Shown here: one piece after another, positions 32,583 to 41,500 of the stretch
Layout of the letters: each line of letters starts with the position of its first letter
How positions within the stretch are numbered: the stretch's first letter is position 1
Source of the DNA: Salimicrobium flavidum
GTDB taxonomy: Bacteria; Bacillota; Bacilli; Bacillales; Halobacillaceae
NCBI RefSeq assembly: GCF_900156645.1
Contig: NZ_FTOC01000005.1
Span: forward strand, 62,001 to 126,000
Reading direction: 5' to 3'
DNA: 64,000 nt
The notes under the pieces: generated by a model
Database searches by the model: none
Seen by the model: only the letters and a program-made list of their open reading frames with translations
Told to the model about the DNA's origin: nothing
Translations under genes and position numbers: made by a program

Positions 32583-34124
32583 ATGAACGTAAGTGAACGG
32601 TTAAGCCAAACAGCTAAGGAAATGCCCGGGAAGGATGCGTTTATTTTCCAGGGGGAGCGTACGACTTATCAGGCTTTTGATACTTCTGTGACGAAGTTCG
32701 CAAGCGCCCTGAGAGATCTTGGTTATGAAAAAGGGGATCATGTTGCTTTGATCAGTGGAAACAGTCCGGTTTTCATGATTGGACTGTACGGCGCACTACG
32801 AGCCGGATTGACGGTTATACCTGTAAACCCGACGTATACGTCTAAAGAAATGGGCTACATTCTTAAGAATGGGGATGTAAAAGGTGTCATTACCCTGGAT
32901 GTGATTGTCAGTCAACTCGATATCATTGACGAGAATCTGAAGGTCGAGCATTACTTCGTTGCAGATACAGGCTCAGGGATAAATCTCGACGCGTATTCTA
33001 TATCGCCAAAAATGAAACCGTTTACAGAAACGGTCGGAGCGGGAACGACTGAATTCACCCCTCCCTCCCTCGAAGATGATGATCTGGCAGTCATTCTGTA
33101 TACCTCAGGTACCACGGGTAAACCCAAAGGGGCTATGCTGACTCATAAAAATATCTATTCGAACGCAAAAGATGTAGCAGCATATCTGGAGATCAGTGAA
33201 TCGGACCGTGTTATCGCTACGTTACCGATGTTCCACGTCTTTTGTCTGACCGTAGCTTTGAACGCTCCGATTGTGAATGGAGGAACAATAATTGTCATTC
33301 CTCAGTTCTCGCCGGGGGAAGTGTTTGCAGCTGCGAGAGATCATCAAGCGACCGTATTCGCGGGCGTGCCGACCATGTACAATTATTTATTGCAGACGGG
33401 AGACGGCGAAGAAGACTCATTCAAACACATGCGGATCAACGTCTCCGGCGGATCCTCTCTTCCGGTATCGCTTCTTGAGGCTTTTGAAGAGAAGTTCAAG
33501 GTTAATGTTTCGGAAGGGTATGGTCTTTCGGAAGCTTCCCCGGTAACAGCTTTCAACCCACTGGATCGTCCGCGTAGAGCAGGGTCCATCGGGCAGGATA
33601 TTACGAATGTGAAGAATAAAGTAGTCGACGAACTCGGTCAGGAAGTACCGGTCGGAGAAGTAGGGGAACTTGTAGTCCAGGGACCGAATGTTATGAAAGG
33701 CTATTATAAGATGCCTGAAGAAACAGCGGTTACCATCAAGGATGGGTGGTTGTTCACCGGAGATATGGCCCGGAAAGACGAAGAAGGCTACTTTTATATT
33801 GTCGACCGCAAAAAGGACATGATTCTTGTCGGTGGATATAACGTGTATCCAAGGGAAGTGGAAGAAGTGCTATACCAGCATCCGAAAATCACGGAAGCTG
33901 CCGTAGTAGGGGAACCTCATCCGGAAACAGGGGAGGCAGTCATCGCTTTTGTCGTTTCGGAGGATCCTTCTCTTGATGAAGCGGCAGTCGTCGATTATTG
34001 CGGACAGGATCTGGCGAAGTATAAACTCCCGAGACGAGTGGAATTCATGGAGGAGCTTCCGAAAAATACGACAGGGAAAATTTTGAGGAAGAATTTGCGT
34101 GATCAGCTAAGCAAAAAATCGTAG
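32583..34124 (+). CDS. lcfB: Long-chain fatty acid-CoA ligase
   Basis: An ANL-family adenylating enzyme of 513 residues (B. subtilis LcfB/YhfL is the same length by memory), activating fatty acids to acyl-CoA for beta-oxidation. The AMP-binding motif YTSGTTGKPKGAML (about 173-186), GYGLSEASP (about 304), TGDMARKDEEGY and the C-terminal catalytic Lys in KNTTGKILRK are all present. It is preceded by a promoter with a FadR-type box and stands as a single gene before a structured-RNA candidate region. Confidence 0.92.
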   Translation: MNVSERLSQTAKEMPGKDAFIFQGERTTYQAFDTSVTKFASALRDLGYEKGDHVALISGNSPVFMIGLYGALRAGLTVIPVNPTYTSKEMGYILKNGDVKGVITLDVIVSQLDIIDENLKVEHYFVADTGSGINLDAYSISPKMKPFTETVGAGTTEFTPPSLEDDDLAVILYTSGTTGKPKGAMLTHKNIYSNAKDVAAYLEISESDRVIATLPMFHVFCLTVALNAPIVNGGTIIVIPQFSPGEVFAAARDHQATVFAGVPTMYNYLLQTGDGEEDSFKHMRINVSGGSSLPVSLLEAFEEKFKVNVSEGYGLSEASPVTAFNPLDRPRRAGSIGQDITNVKNKVVDELGQEVPVGEVGELVVQGPNVMKGYYKMPEETAVTIKDGWLFTGDMARKDEEGYFYIVDRKKDMILVGGYNVYPREVEEVLYQHPKITEAAVVGEPHPETGEAVIAFVVSEDPSLDEAAVVDYCGQDLAKYKLPRRVEFMEELPKNTTGKILRKNLRDQLSKKS

Positions 34125-34177
34125 TTGTAAGGTGTCAACAATTAGAAATTTCGCAAAAACGTGTGCGTTCAGCCGCA

Positions 34178-34363
34178 AAAACATTTCGGTGAGATTTTTG
34201 CGGGGCTATATTACAATAGTTAGTGAGAGGCAGTTCTGATAAAGAGCTGTCTGCATGGAGGAAAAGCTTTTGCAGAGTTTTTTCTTTCATGTGATTCCCT
34301 CACTCAAAAGTTAACCAGTCGTCTCTTTTGGCCAATGCTCATGTAGCATTGGCTCTTTTTTTG
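34178..34363 (+). ncRNA. Candidate structured RNA with terminator between lcfB and OYE
   Basis: The 343-base gap 34125-34467 holds no gene but strong secondary structure. A first hairpin CCGCAAAAA/TTTTTGCGG spans 34179-34203. Then a three-way junction can form: closing stem AGTGAG..GG (34222-34230) with CCCTCACT (34297-34304), a 10-bp arm AGGCAGTTCT/AGAGCTGTCT (34228-34252, loop GATAA) sharing two bases with the closing stem, and a 12-bp arm CATGGAGGAAAA/TTTTCTTTCATG (34254-34291). A terminator (34330-34362) ends it. It could be an independent small RNA, the lcfB 3' UTR, or a leader acting on the OYE gene. I do not recognise a known family. Confidence 0.5.
34330..34362 (+). terminator. Terminator downstream of the structured RNA
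   Basis: GCCAATGCT/AGCATTGGC stem with loop CATGT, followed by CT7. It probably ends the structured RNA and/or lcfB read-through. Confidence 0.9.
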
Positions 34364-34428
34364 CAGGCATTCGATGGAGAGGACATGATGTGGCTGAAAA
34401 CAGATTTCTTTCGTCTTCTTTTTACATC

Positions 34429-34441
34429 TGTAATAATTACA
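34429..34441. promoter_or_regulatory. Fur/PerR/Zur-like palindrome upstream of OYE gene
   Basis: TGTAAT-A-ATTACA is a perfect 6-1-6 palindrome 26 bases before the OYE start. The extended CTGTAATAATTACAA agrees with the recalled PerR box at 12 of 14 non-central positions and the Zur box at 11 of 14, so a Fur-family regulator is plausible, with PerR fitting an oxidative-stress gene. Confidence 0.45.
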
Positions 34442-34467
34442 AACATCGTTGAAAAGGAGGCAGATTA

Positions 34468-35568
34468 ATGACAAACCAAACAACCACCAAACCTATATTC
34501 GAAACGTTCACCAGTGATAAATTGAATCTTCCGAACCGTACCGTGATGGCACCGATGACACGCGGGTTTTCCCCCGGAAATGTTCCTGACGAGGAAGTCG
34601 CGGCATATTACCGTAGACGTGCGGAGAATGACGTAGGATTGATTATTACAGAGGGGACAGGGATCGATCATCCGGCTTCTGTATCTGGTGCGAATATTCC
34701 TGTGTTTCATGGGGAACAGGCATTGAACGGCTGGGCCGAAGTTGTGAAAGAAGTGCATGAGGCCGGCGGTAAAATCGCCCCACAACTGTGGCACGTAGGA
34801 ATGACTCGCAGCAAAGGTGATCTTCCCAATGAAGAGGCGTCACCGGTAGGCCCATCCGGACTCAGCTTAGACGGGGAGAAAGTTAATGAAGCCCTCTCTA
34901 CAGAAGAAGTGGAGGCATTAGTGGAAGCCTACGCTAAAGCAGCAGCGGATGCGAAGCGTCTCGGCTTTGATGCTATTGAAATCCATGGTGCTCACGGGTA
35001 TCTGATCGACCAATTCTTCTGGGAAAACACCAATAAACGCAATGACCGTTACGGCGGTGACTTCGTCGGGCGTACGCAATTTGCTGTAGAAATCGTAGAA
35101 GCGTGCCGCCGTGAAGTCGGGGAAGATTTCCCGATCATTTTCCGTTTCTCCCAATGGAAAATGAACGACTTCCAGGCGAAACTGGTCAACACTTCCGAGG
35201 AGCTGGAACAATTCTTACAGCCGCTTGTTGAGGCGGGTGTGGATATGTTCCATTGTTCCACGCGCAGATTCTGGGAACCTGAGTTTGAAGGGTCCGATTT
35301 GAACCTTGCAGGCTGGACGAAAAAACTTTCAGGAAAACCGGTCATATCTGTAGGTTCCGTCGGGCTTGATGGTGTTTTTACAGATTTCTCCGGTGCCGGA
35401 GCGACGAATCTCGATGGTCTAGTGGATAAACTTGATCGTGATGAGTTCGATCTCGTGGCCATCGGTCGTTCCTTACTGATGGACCCTGAGTGGGTGAAAA
35501 AGATCCAGGAAGGCAGAGTAGACGATCTTTTGGCTTTCAATAAAGAAGCCCTGCAAAAATTATATTAA
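34468..35568 (+). CDS. Old Yellow Enzyme family NADH:flavin oxidoreductase
   Basis: A 366-residue FMN-dependent ene-reductase of the OYE superfamily, reducing activated C=C bonds of electrophiles. Visible: MAPMTRGFSPGNVP (about 28-41), QLWHVGM (about 106-112), the substrate-binding segment EIHGAHGYLIDQFFWE (about 171-186, His/His pair), NDRYGG, and the C-terminal FMN phosphate site VAIGRSLLMDP. AAGGAGG precedes the ATG. A Fur-family-like palindrome and an upstream terminator delimit it as an independent unit. Physiological substrate unknown. Confidence 0.9.
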   Translation: MTNQTTTKPIFETFTSDKLNLPNRTVMAPMTRGFSPGNVPDEEVAAYYRRRAENDVGLIITEGTGIDHPASVSGANIPVFHGEQALNGWAEVVKEVHEAGGKIAPQLWHVGMTRSKGDLPNEEASPVGPSGLSLDGEKVNEALSTEEVEALVEAYAKAAADAKRLGFDAIEIHGAHGYLIDQFFWENTNKRNDRYGGDFVGRTQFAVEIVEACRREVGEDFPIIFRFSQWKMNDFQAKLVNTSEELEQFLQPLVEAGVDMFHCSTRRFWEPEFEGSDLNLAGWTKKLSGKPVISVGSVGLDGVFTDFSGAGATNLDGLVDKLDRDEFDLVAIGRSLLMDPEWVKKIQEGRVDDLLAFNKEALQKLY

Positions 35569-35579
35569 TGATGAATATC

Positions 35580-35614
35580 AAAACAGGCGTCCTTCCATAA
35601 GGGCGCCTGTTTTT
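35580..35614. terminator. Terminator between OYE gene and DUF3939 gene
   Basis: AAAACAGGCG/CGCCTGTTTT stem with a 14-base loop and short T run; possibly bidirectional for the convergent minus-strand gene. Confidence 0.82.
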
Positions 35615-35667
35615 GTGAAAGAAACTCTGAACATAAAAGTGACAGAGCTTGGAATAGAAGGAGAAGA

Positions 35668-36126
35668 TCAACGTCTTTCGTAGTCCACCATATATTCTTC
35701 TTTGGTGATATAAAATTCCCGGTCAGGGCGGTGGGTGATCAGTCCGAGACGTTCGAGTTTATAATAGTTCACACGTCGGTAAGGGTCGTTTTCAATAATA
35801 GGGAGCTCTTTTTCCTGCTGGACATATGTGTCTACGGCCTGTTGGATCATATCGATGTCTTGGGCTAACTGCAGGTCTCCTTCTTCAAAAAGCTCATACG
35901 TCTCACGCGACATATAAAACGTTTTTTCAGGCTTCCCTTTGATGAAGGGGGCGAGAAGGTCGTAATCGATGGTCAGGTCCGGATTGATGATGACGCTCAA
36001 AGGGACTCTTTCCGGTTTTGCCTCAGCATATTCATTGATGGCTTTTCGCACCTCTTGTAACGAAAGGTCCATAACTTCGAGTTTTTTCGTTACTGTTTCT
36101 TCCGTTTTCTTTTTTCTTCCCCACAT
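35668..36126 (-). CDS. DUF3939-like protein, unknown function
   Basis: A 153-residue soluble protein beginning MWGRKKKTEE with LSLQEVRKAINEYAEAKPE, INPDLTIDYDLLAPF and KTFYMSRETYELFEE, a pattern I associate with the Bacillaceae family DUF3939. No enzymatic motif is visible. The start at 36126 is chosen because GAGGGGGA lies upstream within a longer frame from 36150. It diverges from comK. Confidence 0.68.
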   Translation of the reverse strand: MWGRKKKTEETVTKKLEVMDLSLQEVRKAINEYAEAKPERVPLSVIINPDLTIDYDLLAPFIKGKPEKTFYMSRETYELFEEGDLQLAQDIDMIQQAVDTYVQQEKELPIIENDPYRRVNYYKLERLGLITHRPDREFYITKEEYMVDYERR

Positions 36127-36184
36127 TAGCAAATCCCCCTCATGTTTCAATGGTATTTATAGATATTATAGCAAAAAGTATCGA

Positions 36185-36240
36185 AATTTTCGGAAAAGAA
36201 CTGAAATTCAGTAGACGGGTAGGGGATAATCTGCTATATT
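36185..36240 (+). promoter_or_regulatory. comK promoter region with CodY-like box
   Basis: AATTTTCGGAAAAGA (36185-36199) fits the CodY consensus AATTTTCWGAAAATT at 12 of 15 positions. Downstream, TAGACG (36212-36217) and TATATT (36235-36240) with a 17-base spacer form a weak promoter before comK. B. subtilis comK is CodY repressed. I do not see an unambiguous pair of ComK boxes (AAAA-N5-TTTT). Confidence 0.45.
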
Positions 36241-36279
36241 TATAAAGAAATTATTGGAATAACAAGAAGGGATATGGTA

Positions 36280-36813
36280 ATGATGAAAGAAGGATTGAAA
36301 ACTGAATATGAAGTGAATGAAAAAACGATAGCATTGATTGCTGTGGAAGAAGAAGGGAAAATCAGAACGAGGGTTATGGAAGAAGAGGACTCTTTCATCG
36401 TCGATCTCTGCCCTACGCGAGTAATCGATGATTCCTGCAAGTATTTTGGTAGTAACCTCTCCGGGAGAATCTCCGGTACGAAAGCTATCACCAACTACAC
36501 ACACAAATCCCCCATCGTCATCTCCGGAATGCTTAAACTTTACTACTTTCCGACAATGTCCCCCGCGCGGCTGGAATGTTCCTGGATTTCTCACAATTAT
36601 GTACGTACCTTTTTCCCGAGTGACAGAGATCCGAAGAGAACGGCCGTTCAGTTTATGAACAAGGCATGGGAAGACCTGGCTGTCTCCCCGGGAGTATTTT
36701 CCAATCAACTGGAGCGTACGGCTCAGTTCAGGCTGATGTATGAAAAGCGTTTCGCTTCTACTGTGAGACATTCTTTTGTTTCAGAGCCTTCTCCATCAAC
36801 TCCGATAAGATGA
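36280..36813 (+). CDS. comK: Competence transcription factor ComK
   Basis: ComK, the master activator of DNA uptake genes in B. subtilis. The 177-residue protein aligns with B. subtilis ComK (192) through YEVNEKTIALI, the RVIDDSCKYFGSNLSGRISGT block (about 48-68) and ECSWISHNYVRTF (about 100-112). The C-terminus differs: the FMLYPK motif through which MecA delivers ComK to ClpCP is not present, and the last 56 bases overlap the convergent minus-strand gene. The start is set at 36280 because AAGAAGGG is too close to ATG 36274. Confidence 0.88.
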   Translation: MMKEGLKTEYEVNEKTIALIAVEEEGKIRTRVMEEEDSFIVDLCPTRVIDDSCKYFGSNLSGRISGTKAITNYTHKSPIVISGMLKLYYFPTMSPARLECSWISHNYVRTFFPSDRDPKRTAVQFMNKAWEDLAVSPGVFSNQLERTAQFRLMYEKRFASTVRHSFVSEPSPSTPIR

Positions 36814-37135
36814 CCTCGACTTTTTTTCGTATCGCGGGATTGAAGTAGTTACGTTTCTCTTCATATCCTTCAGCGATGAAAGAAAAGGTTGTGAAGGTGT
36901 CGTGCCTTGATGTTTCCACTACCTGTACATGGTGATTGTCCATGAATACACGGAGGTGTCTTCTTTCTTCTTTCGCAGCCATCTCCATCTTTCCCAGCAG
37001 CTCGAGGTAAGGCTCTTTGATTTTATAGGTTCCATTCAGTATATGGCGACGATCCTGCTTTATGACAGTAAGTGCCATCGTCAGGAACAGATAACGGGAG
37101 GCTTTATCGAGCTGTTTTTCTTTGATATGGGCCAT
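36758..37135 (-). CDS. YhjD-like protein, unknown function
   Basis: A 125-residue, strongly basic and helical cytosolic protein with KEPYLELLGKMEMAAKEERR in the middle and FIAEGYEEKRNYFNPAIRKKVE near the end. It resembles what I recall of B. subtilis YhjD, which lies close to yhjE. No motif suggests a function. GAGGAGG upstream supports the ATG at 37135. It converges on and overlaps comK by 56 bases, an unusual tail-to-tail arrangement. Confidence 0.65.
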   Translation of the reverse strand: MAHIKEKQLDKASRYLFLTMALTVIKQDRRHILNGTYKIKEPYLELLGKMEMAAKEERRHLRVFMDNHHVQVVETSRHDTFTTFSFIAEGYEEKRNYFNPAIRKKVEVILSELMEKALKQKNVSQ

Positions 37136-37306
37136 CAGGGTTCCTCCTCTCTTATCACTTCACGAACACGCGTTCTTGTTATTCAGTATATCACAGACTG
37201 CCCGTTCATTCATAATTGAATTTCAGAAAATACTTTGCAGTAGGCATACGGTGAAATTTCGATTAAAATGAAGGTACTATAACGCACAGAGTAGGATGAA
37301 CCTATA

Positions 37307-37933
37307 ATGCCGACGCTTGAGGAACTGCAACTATTAGCTGAGAATGATCAATTGTTTGATTACGCTATCAGACAATTAGAGCGACTGGATCGTTTCGGTC
37401 CGCTACCAGGAATAATCCTTCCGCTCATTGAAGCTTTTCTCCCTATCTTACCTCTCCTGGTGTTCGTTGTTGCCAATGCCGTAGTATATGGCCTGGTTGA
37501 GGGGTTTCTTTACTCGTGGGTCGGAGCAACGACAGGAGCTGTTCTTGTATTCCTGCTTGTAAGACGTTTGGGCCGTCAGCGGTTCTTTCGGTTTCTGAGA
37601 AAGCATCCTCAGGTACAGCGGGTGATGACATGGCTCGAAGAACATGGCTTTGGTCCACTGTTTCTTCTTATGTGTTTTCCTTTCTCCCCTTCCGCTATCA
37701 TTAATGTCGTAGCCGGTTTATCCGGGGTGAAGACGAGAGATTTTCTTCTGGCTGCAATTCTCGGTAAATCCGTTATGATTTTTTCCATCACTTTTGTCGG
37801 AGACAGTATCACCTCCTTCACTTCGAACCCTGTCAAAACAATCGTCGTTTTCGTCTGTATCAGCCTCTTCTGGCTATTGGGAAAATACTTGGAAAAACGT
37901 CTCGCCGCGCGTGCGGAGAGGAAGAAGGGTTAA
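37307..37933 (+). CDS. yhjE: TVP38/TMEM64 (DedA-like) membrane protein YhjE
   Basis: A 208-residue membrane protein of the VTT/SNARE-associated family with about five hydrophobic segments. The conserved VLVFLLVRRLGRQR (about 85-98), EEHGFGPLFLLMCFPFSPSAI (about 111-131) and GLSGVKTRDFLLA segments are present. DedA-related proteins are implicated in lipid flipping. It immediately precedes sipV, as in B. subtilis yhjE-sipV. The ribosome site before 37307 (AGGATGA) is weak. Confidence 0.85.
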   Translation: MPTLEELQLLAENDQLFDYAIRQLERLDRFGPLPGIILPLIEAFLPILPLLVFVVANAVVYGLVEGFLYSWVGATTGAVLVFLLVRRLGRQRFFRFLRKHPQVQRVMTWLEEHGFGPLFLLMCFPFSPSAIINVVAGLSGVKTRDFLLAAILGKSVMIFSITFVGDSITSFTSNPVKTIVVFVCISLFWLLGKYLEKRLAARAERKKG

Positions 37934-37987
37934 AGTTTCCTCCCCCTGGGTAAAATAGTATTATTAAGCACCTGTGGAGGAAGCAGA

Positions 37988-38527
37988 ATGAAAAAATACA
38001 AACATCTTATTCGCACGGTCATACTTGCCGTTCTTGTTGCAATCGTATTCCGGGCTTATTTCTTCGCGAGCTATGTCGTAGAAGGAGAATCGATGGAGCC
38101 GACCCTGTATGATGGCAACCTGTTGATGGTGAACAAAGTGTTATACGACTGGACGGATGTACATCGTCAGGATATCATCGTATTTCACTACAATAACGAA
38201 GATGATTATGTGAAAAGAGTTATAGGCCTCCCAGGAGACCATATTGCTGTGAAAGATGACAGATTGTACGTCAATGGAGAGTTCGTGGAGGAAGACTACC
38301 TTGATGAATTACGGCCGAATGATGGAAGAGTATTCACGAATGATTTCACACTCGAAGGGGTTACAGGAAGGATAGAGGTTCCTGAAGGAGAGTTGTTCGT
38401 CATGGGAGACAATCGCCGGGACAGTCTGGACAGCAGGAGTTTCGGCTTCATAGATATCCAGTCGATCGTCGGTAAGGTGGAAGTGCGTTACTGGCCGATG
38501 TCACAACTTGGAATGAAGTTTCGATGA
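37988..38527 (+). CDS. sipV: Type I signal peptidase
   Basis: A 179-residue S26 signal peptidase with one N-terminal membrane anchor (about 8-28) and an external Ser/Lys dyad: S35 in EGESMEPTL and K76 in DYVKRVIGLPGD; box E is GDNRRDSLDSR. It removes signal peptides from exported preproteins. Between yhjE and addB it occupies the place of B. subtilis SipV (168 residues). ATG 37988 follows GGAGGAAGC. Confidence 0.93.
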   Translation: MKKYKHLIRTVILAVLVAIVFRAYFFASYVVEGESMEPTLYDGNLLMVNKVLYDWTDVHRQDIIVFHYNNEDDYVKRVIGLPGDHIAVKDDRLYVNGEFVEEDYLDELRPNDGRVFTNDFTLEGVTGRIEVPEGELFVMGDNRRDSLDSRSFGFIDIQSIVGKVEVRYWPMSQLGMKFR

Positions 38528-38591
38528 ACTGCCGCTTGGGTGGTTCATTTTCTTTTTGTATTGTAAAATAAGGGAAAAGGGGGGAAGGCGG

Positions 38592-41500
38592 ATGAGTATA
38601 AGGTTTATTACCGGCCGTTCGGGGGCCGGGAAGAGTGATTACTGTCTAAACGATATTGAAGCGAGATTGAAAGAAGAACCGACGGGACGGACAATTATTT
38701 ACCTTGTACCTGATCAGATGACCTTCCAGCAGGAGTATGCGCTGTTGAAACGGGGAAATATTGATGGGTCGACGAGAGCGCATGTATTCAGCTTTTCACG
38801 TCTTGCCTGGAAAGTATTTCAGGAAACGGGTGGAGCGACAAGATCTTATATCAGTTCCACCGGGGTACAGATGCTTCTTAGAAAAATTGTTGAGGAGCGT
38901 ACATCCGATTGGAACGTATTCCAGAAAGCTATGGAGAAGCAGGGATTCATTCACCAACTTGAAGAAATGATTACAGAATTCAAGAGATATCGTGTGACGC
39001 CTGAGACTCTCGAGCATCAGATGGATACGATGGAAAACTACGCACATCAAACGGGCGGGGAGCAGGCTCTGCAGGATAAAATCGAAGATCTACATTATAT
39101 TTACAGTCGTCTTGTCAGCCATATGGAAGGAACATACGTAGATGGGGAAGATCAGTTGAAACTGCTCGGAGAAAAAATTCCTCACTCTTCGTTTCTTCGG
39201 GATGCGGATATATACATAGATGGTTTTCACAGCTTCACTCCTCAGGAATACGAGGTGCTGAGAGAACTGTTTCAGCATGCAGGGCGTGTTCAGGTGACAC
39301 TGACGCTTGATGAAGAGAGCAGGGAGGTCGAAGATGTCGATCTTTTTGCTGAAACGAAAGAGACGTGTGCAGTACTCAGGGAAATCGCAGAGACAGGGAA
39401 GGTGGAAGTGGAAGAAACACTTGATCTGTCCAACACAAATGGGCGTTTTCACGGCAAAGATGCATTCTTACATCTGGAAAAACATTTTGAGGATCGGCCG
39501 GCCCCCTCGTTTGAAGGGGAGACCCCGATCGGGATTTATGAAGCGGTGCATCCACGGGCTGAAGTCGAAGGCACGGCTCAGGAAATCCTCCGTCTTGTGC
39601 GTGAAGAAGGTTACCGTTACCGGGATATAGCTATCCTTATGCGTGATGCGAGTGTCTATCACAGTCTGATCGAGACGATATTTTCTGATTACGGGATTCC
39701 GGTCTTTCTTGATGAAAAGCGTACGATGCTGAACCATCCCCTACTCGAAATGATTCGTTCCGCCCTGGATGTCGTTGAAGGAGGATGGCGATATGATGCT
39801 ATTTTCCGCCTTCTGAAAACAGGGTTCATTCCTTCTTCTGACAGAAGGTACCCGCTTGATGAAGATGGCATTGATGAATTGGAAAACTATGTACTTGAAT
39901 ACGGCATCCGCTCACGGGAACAGTGGAGGTCGAAGGAGGCTTGGAGGTATCAACGTTTTCGAGGATTCGAACAGGCGGCCCAGACAGATGAGGAGAAGAA
40001 GAAACAGGACCGCATCAATGCTTATCGTTATCAGGTGGTGAGTGCTCTTGAGTCTCTTGATGATGAACTACGCGGAAAAAGAACGAATGAAGAACGGGCA
40101 ACCTCGCTGTTCGTATGGATGAGTGAAATCCGTGCACCTGAAACCCTGGAGAAGTGGCGCGGTTTTTATGACGAGAACGGAGAGGTGGAAAAAGGCCGGG
40201 AGCAAGAACAGGTATGGGATAATCTGTTGCAGCTTCTCGACGAGATGGTGGAGATGATCGGGGAGGAGTCTATGTCTCTGCAGGTCTTTCGCCAGGCGTT
40301 TGAAAGCGGTCTCGACTCTCTTACATTTGCCCATGTACCCCCGAGCATGGATCACGTCATCGTCGGGAGTGTGGACCGTTCCAGGTTGAATGGAATCAAA
40401 GCCGGATTTCTTCTCGGAGTAAACGAGGGTACATGGCCGATGAAACCCCAGGGAGATGGGATGATTTCAGAAGAGGACCGGGCATTCTTGGCACAATACG
40501 GCTTGGAATTGGCCGCAGGAAGCCGGGAAAAGTTACTGTATGATCGTTTCTATATGTATCTTGCTGTTACGATGCCAGCAGAAAAATTGTGGGTCAGTTA
40601 TCCGTTAAGCGATGAAGAGGGGCGGTCGAAAGCGGCTTCACCGATCATCGCCCGTATAGAGGATCTGTTTCCGGAGTGTGCGGAACATATACTGCTTCAG
40701 GATCCGGATGATCTAGAAGAAGCGGATCGGTTCATTACGACACCGGTCAAAACAAGGTCCGCTCTAACGGCCCAGCTTGCCCGCTATATCAAAGGGTATC
40801 GGGTGCAGGACGTGTGGTGGGGCGTGTTGAACTGGTATATTCAGTCAGAAACGAAAGAAAGCACGACCAGACGGGTGCTTCACAGTCTTTCTTATAAAAA
40901 TGAACCGGTATCGCTGAAGAAAGAAACGGCTCATCGCATGCATAAAAAGCAGGTAAAAACGAGTGTATCCGCATTGGAGTCTTATTATAGCTGCGGCTTT
41001 CAGCATTTCGCCGGGAAGGGGCTGAATCTGGAAGAACGACGGACATATAAGCTCGATGCCCCGGATATCGGTCAGTTGTTTCATGAGGCTCTTCGCCAAA
41101 TCACTGACTGGATCGGAGAAGAGGGGCGGCAGTTCGCCGAGCTGGATCGGTCCTCTGCCGAGAAGTATGCACACCGGGCTACAGAAGAACTCGCACCCGT
41201 GCTGCAGCATCAGGTATTAAGGAGTTCGAACCGGTACAAATATATTCAGGAGAAACTGCGTGGTGTCATCGCTCAGGCTACGTATATCCTAGGAGAACAG
41301 GCGAGAAGAACGAGATTTGCCCCTGTGGGATTGGAGTTAGGCTTCGGTGAAGTGAAAGATGCGCAACTGCCTCCGATGAGCGTCGATCTCCCGAACGGCT
41401 TTGAACTCATGCTGCGTGGAAGAATCGACCGGGTCGACCAGGCGATGGATAACAATGAGCTTTTTCTTCGGATCATCGACTACAAATCGAGCGCCAAAGG

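Noticed and set aside
34125-34467. Possible small protein gene in the lcfB-OYE gap
   Set aside because: No start codon with a ribosome site gives a sensible frame; the segment is dominated by hairpins.
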